Shown: one piece after another, positions 16,003 to 23,786 of the stretch | How the letters are laid out: each line of letters opens with the position of its first letter | How positions within the stretch are numbered: the first letter of the stretch is position 1 | Source of the DNA: Affinundibacterium macrobrachii | GTDB taxonomy: Bacteria; Pseudomonadota; Gammaproteobacteria; Burkholderiales; Burkholderiaceae_D | NCBI RefSeq assembly: GCF_014652415.1 | Contig: NZ_BMYT01000004.1 | Span: 398,127 to 462,126, forward strand | Direction: 5' to 3' | Length of the DNA stretch: 64,000 nucleotides | Position numbers and translations under genes: made by a program | Notes under the pieces: generated by a model | What the model was told of the DNA's origin: nothing | Database searches by the model: none | The model's input: only the letters and a program-made list of their open reading frames with translations

Positions 16003-18240
16003 ATGGTCTCTCTATCTGCATCGCTTTCTGAGGCACAAATAGTCGAAGGGTTGTCGGCTGCCGATGCCGCACGCGTCTCGCAAGCATTGGAATTCGTTAC
16101 GCCATTTTTTGAAGCTAGGAACATCGTCACAGAGCAAAATGCTTTGCAATTTGCAATCGGTGTGGCATCGACTTTGGCGATGTTGAAAACCGATGTGGAT
16201 ACGCGTATAGCCGGTTTACTGTTCGAGTTGACGGAAATTAATCCTTTAGCGTCAGAAAAAATTGAAGCACAGTTTGGCAAAGATATTGCTGAACTGGTGG
16301 CGGGGGTGCGGCGTTTGATGCGGCTGCGTGAAGCCACATTAACGCAGCATGATGTAGGACGAGGTAAAGACGAATCAGAACGTACCGCGTCGCAAATGGA
16401 AGTGCTACGCAAAATGGTATTGGCGATGGCCAATGACATGCGCGTTGTATTGGTACGTTTGGCTTCTCGCGTGACAACGTTACGTTATTTTGCCGAATGC
16501 AAGCGCGAGGATGGCGCTGCTCAGCAATACGCAAGTGAGACCATGGATTTATATGCTCCGTTGGCGAATCGTCTGGGTGTATGGCAATTGAAATGGGAGT
16601 TGGAAGATCTCTCGTTTCGCTTTTTAGAGCCGGATCAATATAAGCGCATTGCCAAAATGCTAGAAGAGAAGCGCGTCGAGCGCGAAAGCTTCGTGGTATC
16701 AGCGATTGCCCGTTTGGAGCACGAATTAAAGACGGTTGGTGTGAAGGCGGAAGTGAGTGGCCGCCCTAAGCATATCTACAGCATCTGGAAAAAGATGAAA
16801 GGCAAGCGAGTCGATTTTGATGAGCTATATGACGTTCGCGCATTTCGTGTGATTGTTGATGATATTAAAGATTGTTATGCAGTCTTAGGGATTTTAAATA
16901 ATTTGTGGACGCCGATCCCACAAGAGTTTGACGACTATATTTCACGTCCTAAGCCAAATGGCTATAAATCATTGCACACGGTGGTGGTGGTCGAAGATGG
17001 GCGACCGCTAGAGGTGCAAATTCGTACTAAAGAAATGCACCAATTTTCTGAGTTCGGCGTAGCTGCGCATTGGCGTTACAAAGAAACTGGTGGTTCGAAT
17101 TTTTCAGCGCAAGAATATGATGAAAAAATTGCTTGGTTAAGACAGTTATTGGCATGGAAAAATGAAGTGTCCGATGTGGTGGTCGATCAAGAGCAATTGC
17201 AGCGCGAATGGGTCGAGAAAGTCAAAGCCGCCACGCTCGATGACCGCATATATGTGCTCACCCCGCAAGCGCGCGTAATTGAATTGCCTACCGGCGCGAC
17301 CCCTGTTGATTTTGCTTATCAGTTGCATACGGATGTTGGTCATCGTTGTCGCGGTGCGCGTGTTGATGGTGTGATGGTACCCTTGAACACGAAGTTGAAA
17401 AATGGTCAGACAGTTGAAATTATCACGCTCAAAATTGGTTCGATTCAAACTGGACCATCACGTGATTGGTTGACACCGGAATATTCTGTCGGTACTCGCA
17501 CGCGCAGTAAAATTCGTGCTTGGTTCAATGCGATTGATCAAGAGATTACACTCTCCACTGGTCGCGGCATGATAGAAAAAACGCTGCAAAGAGAGGGTAA
17601 AACCTCGGTGAATTTAGAGGAACTGGCTCGCAAGTTGAGCTTTGCAAGTCTCGATGATTTATTTTTGGCAGTGGGCAAGGAAGAATTCAGTCTACGACAG
17701 GTTGAAGCCGCACTACGTGATGATCCCGTGGTGGAGGCTAGTCCTGAATTTATTATCTCGGGAAAAATTCGTTCTTCAAGCGTCGCGCATGGAGCGAAAT
17801 CAGGAGTCTTGGTCGTTGGTACGGATGGTTTGATGACGCAATTAGCGCGTTGCTGTAAACCTGCGCCTCCAGATGATATTGTGGGTTTTGTGACGCGCGG
17901 AAAAGGTGTTTCTATCCATCGATTAAGTTGCAAAAACTTTGCCGAGATGCGCAATAAAGCACCAGAGCGCGTGATACAAACTACTTGGGGAGATGGCGGC
18001 AAAGATACAGTCTATCCGGTGGATATCTTTGTGATGGCACAAGATCGACAAGGCTTGCTGAGAGATATCTCCGAAGTGTTTTCGCGCGAAAAAATAAATG
18101 TAATCGGGGTTAACACGCAAAGTGCGAAAGGGCAGGCGAAAATGTCCTTCACTGCAGAGATCAATGGAACCAGCCAATTGCAGAGAGCATTGACGGTCAT
18201 TCGTGAAGTCGGTGGTGTGCAAGAAGTACGCCGCGCTTGA
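16003..18240 (+). CDS. relA: (p)ppGpp synthetase RelA
   Basis: Ribosome-associated stringent-response synthetase of 745 residues. The N-terminal hydrolase-like domain is degenerate: where SpoT has an HD pair, this protein reads GLLFELTEI, so hydrolase activity is unlikely. The synthetase domain is intact (KHIYSIWKKM, FDELYDVRAFRV, then the SRPKPNGYKSLH box). A TGS domain (DRIYVLTPQARVIELP) and a C-terminal ACT domain follow. No good ribosome site is seen before the ATG at 16003, which lies 23 nt after the RidA-like gene. Assignment to RelA rather than SpoT rests on the lost HD motif. Confidence 0.94.
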   Translation: MVSLSASLSEAQIVEGLSAADAARVSQALEFVTPFFEARNIVTEQNALQFAIGVASTLAMLKTDVDTRIAGLLFELTEINPLASEKIEAQFGKDIAELVAGVRRLMRLREATLTQHDVGRGKDESERTASQMEVLRKMVLAMANDMRVVLVRLASRVTTLRYFAECKREDGAAQQYASETMDLYAPLANRLGVWQLKWELEDLSFRFLEPDQYKRIAKMLEEKRVERESFVVSAIARLEHELKTVGVKAEVSGRPKHIYSIWKKMKGKRVDFDELYDVRAFRVIVDDIKDCYAVLGILNNLWTPIPQEFDDYISRPKPNGYKSLHTVVVVEDGRPLEVQIRTKEMHQFSEFGVAAHWRYKETGGSNFSAQEYDEKIAWLRQLLAWKNEVSDVVVDQEQLQREWVEKVKAATLDDRIYVLTPQARVIELPTGATPVDFAYQLHTDVGHRCRGARVDGVMVPLNTKLKNGQTVEIITLKIGSIQTGPSRDWLTPEYSVGTRTRSKIRAWFNAIDQEITLSTGRGMIEKTLQREGKTSVNLEELARKLSFASLDDLFLAVGKEEFSLRQVEAALRDDPVVEASPEFIISGKIRSSSVAHGAKSGVLVVGTDGLMTQLARCCKPAPPDDIVGFVTRGKGVSIHRLSCKNFAEMRNKAPERVIQTTWGDGGKDTVYPVDIFVMAQDRQGLLRDISEVFSREKINVIGVNTQSAKGQAKMSFTAEINGTSQLQRALTVIREVGGVQEVRRA

Positions 18241-18278
18241 TGCATGTATGTAATTAGAAGCCCAATTACATGCGTGCA
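18241..18278 (+). other. stem-loop directly after relA
   Basis: A 15-bp imperfect inverted repeat (18241-18255 with 18264-18278, two G.U-type differences, 8-nt loop) starts right after the relA stop codon. There is no U-tract, so it may be a 3'-end stabilising hairpin or a Rho-linked end rather than a normal terminator. The rest of the gap to 18496 shows nothing specific. Confidence 0.5.
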
Positions 18279-18496
18279 TGGCGCTGCGGAATTCTTATTG
18301 CGTACGTATTCATGTTGTCGATGTAAAAGTTTTTCTGTTCATTGGAACTTATTCGCAGTTTCTTGCTCTGAATAGTCGTTTTATTGAACTAATAAAAAAA
18401 TATTATCGCTAGTTTGTGTAAGAAGCAGAGTGTATCGTTACGTAGATTGATGCTTTGTAGACATGGCGAGATCTTCAAATTAAGGAGTGGGATGAA

Positions 18497-19651
18497 ATGC
18501 AAAAGAAAATGAATCGGATGAAGTTGGCTTGTGTCGCGGCATTGGTGTCACAGTGCTTGATGGCTTCTAGTGTTAGTTTTGCGCAGGTAAAAGAGACCGC
18601 TGTATCGAAGACGGTACCTACAATCTCAGTCGCAATGCAAGCAACAGTCGACCGTATTTCTGCTGATTCTATGCGAGGCCATTTGACATTTTTGGCTTCT
18701 GATTTGCTAGAAGGTCGTGATACACCTTCACGCGGTTTGGACTTGGCTGCTGAATACATCGCAGCACAATTTCGTGCGATTGGTCTAGAAGCGGTTGGCA
18801 ATGATGGCTACTTTCAAACTGCTGATTGGAATGTGTTGAAGAAAGAAATTCGTCGTCGTCCTGGTGCGCCAGTGCCTCCAGCAGAGGCAGAGCCTACAAC
18901 ACCGACGATAGTAAGAAATGTGATTGGCGTATTGCGCGGATCTGATCCTGTATTGCGCGATAGCTATGTGTTAGTCACAGCGCATTACGATCACGTTGGT
19001 ATCAAGGCAAATGAAGTTGGCGATAAGATTTTTAACGGTGCAAACGATGATGCTAGTGGCACGGTTTCGGTGATCGAGTTGGCTAAAGTATTTGCCGGCA
19101 TGAAAGAGCGTCCAAAGCGCAGTATTGTGTTCATGACTTTCTTCGGTGAAGAAAAAGGCTTGGTCGGCTCACGCTATTATGGAAAAAATCCGATCTTCCC
19201 TATCGAGAAAACGATTGCCGGGATTAACATTGAACAAGTTGGTCGTACTGATGATTCTGAAGGACCGCAAGTGGCTTCTTTAGGTGTCACAGGATTTGAT
19301 TTCTCTGATGTTGGTGCAATTATCAAACAAGCCGGTGATAAAACAGGGATCAATGTGTGGAAACATCCCGTGAATAGCGATAAGTATTTTGGTGCAAGCG
19401 ATAACCAAGCATTAGCAGATCAAGGGATTCCTGCGCATACGATTAGCGTTGCCTATGCTTTCCCCGACTACCATCGTCCAGGTGACGAAGCACATAAGAT
19501 TGACTACGACAATATGGTAAAGGTGAATCGTGCTGTGGCGGTCGCGGTTGAACAAATTGCGAATAGTCCGGCGATTCCTAAATGGGATGAGAAAAATCCA
19601 AAGGCCACGAAATACTTAGAGGCCTGGAAACAACGCAATCCTAACAAGTAA
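18497..19651 (+). CDS. exported M28 family zinc peptidase
   Basis: Aminopeptidase-like metallopeptidase directed to the periplasm or outside by a signal peptide (about 1-29, ending SFA). The two-zinc ligand set of family M28 is visible: His163 (TAHYDH), Asp184 (ANDDASG), Glu218/219 (FGEEKG), Glu246 (NIEQVG) and His326 (DYHRPGD). The ribosome site AAGGAG (18482-18487) decides the start at 18497. The length of 384 residues fits a one-domain exported M28 enzyme. An intrinsic terminator follows at 19687-19722. Confidence 0.92.
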   Translation: MQKKMNRMKLACVAALVSQCLMASSVSFAQVKETAVSKTVPTISVAMQATVDRISADSMRGHLTFLASDLLEGRDTPSRGLDLAAEYIAAQFRAIGLEAVGNDGYFQTADWNVLKKEIRRRPGAPVPPAEAEPTTPTIVRNVIGVLRGSDPVLRDSYVLVTAHYDHVGIKANEVGDKIFNGANDDASGTVSVIELAKVFAGMKERPKRSIVFMTFFGEEKGLVGSRYYGKNPIFPIEKTIAGINIEQVGRTDDSEGPQVASLGVTGFDFSDVGAIIKQAGDKTGINVWKHPVNSDKYFGASDNQALADQGIPAHTISVAYAFPDYHRPGDEAHKIDYDNMVKVNRAVAVAVEQIANSPAIPKWDEKNPKATKYLEAWKQRNPNK

Positions 19652-19686
19652 ACTTTGTTAGCAATAATTTGCAAGCATGATCGATA

Positions 19687-19722
19687 ACGGCCTGGGTAAG
19701 CGTTTGCTCAGGTCGTTTTTTT
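19687..19722 (+). terminator. intrinsic terminator after the M28 peptidase
   Basis: A 10-bp stem with two G.U pairs (19687-19696 with 19707-19716) is followed by seven T. It lies 36 nt after the peptidase stop codon. Confidence 0.85.
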
Positions 19723-19778
19723 ACTTTTTGGCTTCTGAAATTGAAAATTAACTAGTATCACTAACCGCACTCACAAAA

Positions 19779-21464
19779 ATGAAATCAATAAAGAACTCTG
19801 CCGTCGTTCTCACCACCTTATTTAGTTTCGTTGGATTTGCTCAGGCGAGTGATAAATCTAAAGACACTACATGGCCGCAAGCGCGTTTTGAATTAAATAA
19901 TTATCAAACGACCAGCTCGGTTGCCGATGTTGCGCAGTTTATGTCGGCACTGCAAAAAAAAGATGCGGCTCTGAGACCCTATCAACCCAAAAATGCGCCA
20001 CGTACGACGGAAACAGGGCAGCCGTTGAATGCTTGGCGTCTTGCCTCGACAGGTAAAGATCCTTTGCGTGTTTACATCAATGCGGGTATTCATGCAGGCG
20101 AGGTGGAGGGTAAAGATGCGATGCAAATTATTTTGCGTGAATTAATCCAAGGTAAATATCCAGAAATTCGTCAATCGATAGAAATTGTTACGCTACCGAC
20201 CTACAACGCCGATGGTGCTGATGCACAAGATCCGCTAAACCGTCGTCATCAACCTAATCCAGCCGGCGGCGTTGGTCCGCGTGAAAATGTGTTTGGCATC
20301 GATTTAAATCGCGACATGATGAAGGCCGCTGCTGCAAACACGCGTTGGATGTTGGCGATGTATCAGGATTTTCAGCCTGCTGCGGTTTTTGATTTGCATA
20401 CAACCAATGGTAGTTATCACGGCTTTCATATTACTTATGAACCAGCGTGGGCGACTGGAGGCGATGCACCATTACAAGGTTTGAATCGAAGAATGTTGAC
20501 TGATGTAAGAGCGATGATGCTTAAACAGGGAATGCCAACCTACGACTATGGAAATTTTCGCTTTGATAAAGACAAAAAAATTGTTGGGTGGGAATCTGCA
20601 TTTTCTTCGCCGAATTTAGTGAGTAATTATCCAACGCTGCAATATGCACTAGGTGTATTGGTGGAGTCGTATGTGTATCGTAGTTTTAAAGAGCGGATTG
20701 AAGATAATCGCTTATATGTGGTCGAGCTGTTGCGCTGGTTGGCGGCGAATAAAGAGCAAGTAAAGCGCGAACAAATGGCTGCGAAAACACGTTGGGCAGA
20801 TCAATGGAAAATCAATGATGCGCGTTTGCCATTGCGCACCGAAATGACGCTTGCCGAGACGTATACTTTTGAAGTGGTTGATCCGATCAAAGATGCTAAC
20901 GGCCAAATTATTGGAGAGAAGTCTCGCACGAAAATGGATTTACCCGCGTATGTCGCGTTCAAAGCCGTTGATGAAATTCGTGTGCCGCAAGGTTATCTAG
21001 TTGATCCTGCTTATGCCGAAAAGTTACGCCCAATTTTGCAAGCGCATGGCCTGAAGGTGTTGCCAGGTTCGGCGCGTCCTAAAGGAGAGGCCTTGATGTA
21101 TTTCCACGAAACGGAGCGCAATATTGCAAAAGATACTTTCCAGGGCATTTTTACCGCACAAATTAAAGGCCAATGGAAAGAACAAGTGCCAGAAAAACGT
21201 GCAGGTTATGCTTGGTCCAATGAGGCGCTAGATAAAGCGATTTACGTGCCTTTGAATCAGCCTTTGGGGCGTTTAGGTTTTTATTTGCTAGACCCGCGCA
21301 GTGCTGATGGACTTGTCTATTGGGGCTATTTGCATGCTTATTATGCACGTGGCAAAGGTATGTGGGGCGAGCCACCACGTCAACCGATTTTGGCAATTGG
21401 TAGCGCAGCAGCGAATCATACAAGTGAGAGTGCTGCTGGAAAGCCAGAGCGCGTGCAGGAGTAG
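19779..21464 (+). CDS. exported M14 family zinc carboxypeptidase-like protein
   Basis: Predicted zinc carboxypeptidase with a signal peptide (1-23, ending AQA). Zinc ligands are His105 and Glu108 in HAGEVEG and His207 in DLHTTNG; DLNRD near 175-179 holds the substrate-binding Arg. Beyond the M14 domain, about 200 C-terminal residues form a beta-rich part typical of the large M14 proteins of proteobacteria. It follows the M28 peptidase on the same strand but has its own transcript, given the terminator between them. Together they suggest use of external peptides. Confidence 0.9.
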   Translation: MKSIKNSAVVLTTLFSFVGFAQASDKSKDTTWPQARFELNNYQTTSSVADVAQFMSALQKKDAALRPYQPKNAPRTTETGQPLNAWRLASTGKDPLRVYINAGIHAGEVEGKDAMQIILRELIQGKYPEIRQSIEIVTLPTYNADGADAQDPLNRRHQPNPAGGVGPRENVFGIDLNRDMMKAAAANTRWMLAMYQDFQPAAVFDLHTTNGSYHGFHITYEPAWATGGDAPLQGLNRRMLTDVRAMMLKQGMPTYDYGNFRFDKDKKIVGWESAFSSPNLVSNYPTLQYALGVLVESYVYRSFKERIEDNRLYVVELLRWLAANKEQVKREQMAAKTRWADQWKINDARLPLRTEMTLAETYTFEVVDPIKDANGQIIGEKSRTKMDLPAYVAFKAVDEIRVPQGYLVDPAYAEKLRPILQAHGLKVLPGSARPKGEALMYFHETERNIAKDTFQGIFTAQIKGQWKEQVPEKRAGYAWSNEALDKAIYVPLNQPLGRLGFYLLDPRSADGLVYWGYLHAYYARGKGMWGEPPRQPILAIGSAAANHTSESAAGKPERVQE

Positions 21465-21569
21465 CCTTATTGATGATTCAGGTTGATTAGCTTCTAACAA
21501 AATAAGCGCGTTTTTACGCTAATTTGCATAAGACAATTGACACTTTATTACGCAATAAAATGTGAAAAA

Positions 21570-21622
21570 AAGTGCCGTGATAAGAAATGACCCTAAGGTT
21601 TCGGGTTATAATCGCGGCACTT
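21570..21622 (+). promoter_or_regulatory. gcv promoter flanked by an inverted repeat
   Basis: A perfect -10 hexamer TATAAT lies at 21607-21612 just before the glycine riboswitch; no good -35 is found at normal spacing. A 12-bp inverted repeat (21570-21581 with 21611-21622, one G.U-type difference) brackets the -10 region. It could be an activator or repressor site, or the end hairpin of an upstream transcript. Confidence 0.55.
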
Positions 21623-21860
21623 GATCGGGAGAGAGCGTGGCTCAGAAAGCAAACAGAGCAAATCGCCGCCGAAGGGGCTAATACCCAACAAACTCTCAGG
21701 CAAAAGGACCGATCAGCGGGGTGGTGTGAAAACTCCCCTACTCTGGAGAGCGGTAGCAGTGCAAAGATAAATCGCGCTGAACTACCCACCGAAGGTGCGA
21801 CGAGAATCGTTTAAATATGAATCTCGTAATCTCTCAGGTACCAGGACAGAGGGGTAAAAC
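21622..21860 (+). ncRNA. tandem glycine riboswitch (two aptamers)
   Basis: Cis-acting RNA that switches on the glycine cleavage operon when glycine is abundant. The first aptamer (about 21622-21750) carries CCGAAGGGGC, CTCTCAGGCAAAAGGAC and a closing CTCTGGAGAG. The second (about 21751-21860) carries ACCGAAGGTGC, CTCTCAGGTACCAGGACAGA and the final GGGG. These are the conserved cores of the gcvT RNA motif in its usual two-aptamer form. The gcvT start codon is about 80 nt beyond, leaving room for an expression platform. The class is clear by motif; exact ends are approximate. Confidence 0.95.
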
Positions 21861-21941
21861 GAAGCAACAGCGATGCGAATGAATTATTCGTATGCGGTTT
21901 CGTCCCTTTTTTATGTCCAATCTTGGTACTGAGGCACTCAC

Positions 21942-23066
21942 ATGACGCAAGCAACTCTTAAAGTAACTCCCTTGAACGCAGCACACCGTGCAGCCGGCGC
22001 GAAGATGGTTGATTTCGGCGGTTGGGATATGCCGGTGAACTACGGCTCGCAAATCGAAGAACATCACGCAGTCCGCACTGACGTTGGCATGTTCGACGTA
22101 TCCCATATGTGCGTGGTTGATCTCAAAGGCGAGAATGTTCGCAGTTTCTTGCGCGGCCTGGTTGCTAACAATGTCGACAAATTACAAGTTTCTGGCAAAG
22201 CGCTGTATTCAGCGATGTTAAAGCCAGAAGGCACAGTCATCGACGATTTGATCATCTACTTCATGAATGAAACTTGGTTCCGTTTGGTCGTCAATGCAGG
22301 CACAGCGGAAAAAGACGTCGCATGGATGAACGCGCACAATGCAGCAACTAATGCAGGCATTACGATTACACAACGTCGTGACGGCGCAAATTCTTATGGC
22401 TTGATCGCAGTGCAAGGTCCAAACGCACGTGCAAAAGCTTGGGAAGTTTTGCCAGAAACCAAAGCTGCCAGCGCAGAAATGAAACCATTTAATGCCGTGA
22501 TCGTTGACAACACTTCTTTTGGCGAAGTGATGGTGGCACGCACTGGTTACACAGGTGAAGACGGTTTTGAAATCGCTGTTTCTGCAGAACGCATCACTGA
22601 CTTATGGAATGCCTTGGCAGCCGCAGGCGTAAAACCAGCAGGTTTGGGCGCACGCGATACTTTGCGTTTGGAAGCAGGTATGAATTTATACGGCCAAGAT
22701 ATGGATGAAACAGTTAATCCATTGAACGCCGGCTTGGCTTGGACGATTGATCTGGTTGCAGAACGTGATTTCGTCGGTAAAAAAGCATTGCTAGAACAAG
22801 GTCAAACACAACAATTCTTAGGTTTGATTCTGCGTGAAAAAGGCGGCATATTGCGCGCGCATCAAAAAGTGGTAACACCACACGGCGATGGCGAAATTAC
22901 GAGCGGCACTTTCAGCCCAACGATGCAAGAAGCGATTGCTTTGGCACGTTTGCCTATGGGCGTCGCGATCGGTGACACTGTGCATGTACAGATTCGAGAT
23001 AAACAATTAGCAGCAACAGTAGTGAAACTGCCGTTTGTGCGTAACGGTAAAGTATTAGTAGCTTAA
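21942..23066 (+). CDS. gcvT: glycine cleavage system T protein (aminomethyltransferase)
   Basis: Takes the aminomethyl group from lipoylated GcvH to tetrahydrofolate, giving methylene-THF and ammonia. The 374 residues begin with the family start [20 protein letters not shown], and the folate-site motif [12 protein letters not shown] is seen as [12 protein letters not shown]. First gene of the gcvTHP operon and directly controlled by the tandem glycine riboswitch. Codon choice here is more biased toward C-ending and A-ending optimal codons than in neighbouring genes, as expected for high expression. Confidence 0.97.
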   Translation: MTQATLKVTPLNAAHRAAGAKMVDFGGWDMPVNYGSQIEEHHAVRTDVGMFDVSHMCVVDLKGENVRSFLRGLVANNVDKLQVSGKALYSAMLKPEGTVIDDLIIYFMNETWFRLVVNAGTAEKDVAWMNAHNAATNAGITITQRRDGANSYGLIAVQGPNARAKAWEVLPETKAASAEMKPFNAVIVDNTSFGEVMVARTGYTGEDGFEIAVSAERITDLWNALAAAGVKPAGLGARDTLRLEAGMNLYGQDMDETVNPLNAGLAWTIDLVAERDFVGKKALLEQGQTQQFLGLILREKGGILRAHQKVVTPHGDGEITSGTFSPTMQEAIALARLPMGVAIGDTVHVQIRDKQLAATVVKLPFVRNGKVLVA

Positions 23067-23075
23067 TTATTTTTT

Positions 23076-23143
23076 GCCGCAGAGGCGCAGAGTACGCTGA
23101 GGTTTTTTGAAATATTTCTCCGCGATCTCTGCGCCTCTGCGGC
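23076..23143. repeat. long inverted repeat between gcvT and gcvH
   Basis: Two perfectly complementary 17-nt arms (23076-23092 and 23127-23143), built from the words CCGCAGAGGCGCAGAG and its complement, enclose a 34-nt loop. The arm sequence resembles the dispersed REP-like CGCAGAG repeats common in many bacterial genomes. It lies in the gap inside an operon, so it may act as an mRNA stabiliser or partial terminator. Confidence 0.85.
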
Positions 23144-23201
23144 GAAGGTTTTTGTTTTTAGTTTTTAAAGATAATCATTTTAAATTTTTTTGGAGAACAA
23201 C

Positions 23202-23579
23202 ATGACAATTCCAGCAGATCGTAAGTACACAGAATCCCATGAATGGGTACGCGTTGAAGCGGACGGTACAGTTTCCGTTGGTATTACTGATTTCGCGCAA
23301 GACGCATTGGGCGATATCGTTTTCGTGGACTTGCCAAAAGTCGGTGCAAGCTTAGCCGCTGGTAAAGATTGCTGCGTAATCGAATCTGTGAAAGCAGCTG
23401 GCGACGTGTACGCACCAGTGGCTGGTGAAGTTGTTGCAGTGAATGACGCAGTTGTGGACGAGCCTGCTTCTATCAATACTGGCGCATTTGACGCATGGTT
23501 ATTCAAATTGAAGCCAGCGAATGCAGCTGATGTTGATGCATTGATGTCAGCAGAAGCTTACGCAAAAAATATCGGCTAA
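23202..23579 (+). CDS. gcvH: glycine cleavage system H protein
   Basis: Lipoyl carrier that shuttles the aminomethyl group between GcvP, GcvT and the L protein. The start is the ATG at 23202, 6 nt after GGAG (23192-23195); the frame is open slightly further upstream. The lipoylated residue is Lys64 in ESVKAAGDVYAP. The length of 125 residues is normal. It is separated from gcvT and gcvP by gaps of about 135 and 207 nt, each holding a different inverted repeat. Confidence 0.97.
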   Translation: MTIPADRKYTESHEWVRVEADGTVSVGITDFAQDALGDIVFVDLPKVGASLAAGKDCCVIESVKAAGDVYAPVAGEVVAVNDAVVDEPASINTGAFDAWLFKLKPANAADVDALMSAEAYAKNIG

Positions 23580-23583
23580 TTTT

Positions 23584-23707
23584 TTTGTGCCCGTATAAAT
23601 CCAATTTTCGGGCGCATTACTTCGTTGCAAATGCGCGCAATATCGACATATTGCTATGCTTTGCGCCTCGTACTGCATCCCGACAATTGAATTTCTACGG
23701 GCACAAA
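23584..23707. repeat. MITE-like palindromic element between gcvH and gcvP
   Basis: Perfect 12-bp terminal inverted repeats (TTTGTGCCCGTA at 23584-23595; its complement at 23696-23707) bound a 124-bp segment. The inside is itself an imperfect palindrome: the two halves align over most of their length, sharing blocks such as CAATT-TCGGG and GCAATAT. No coding capacity is seen. This is the form of a small non-autonomous mobile or REP-like element. It starts 4 nt after the gcvH stop codon. Confidence 0.75.
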
Positions 23708-23786
23708 ATGCTTCCGGATAGTTGATAGTTAGACTCATCCGAGACCTGCCAGAACCTGTTCTAACTAGTTTTTATTCCCAAATACC

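Noticed and set aside
15831..16439. 202-codon minus-strand open frame across the RidA-like/relA junction
   Set aside because: Overlaps two well-supported genes and has no family resemblance.
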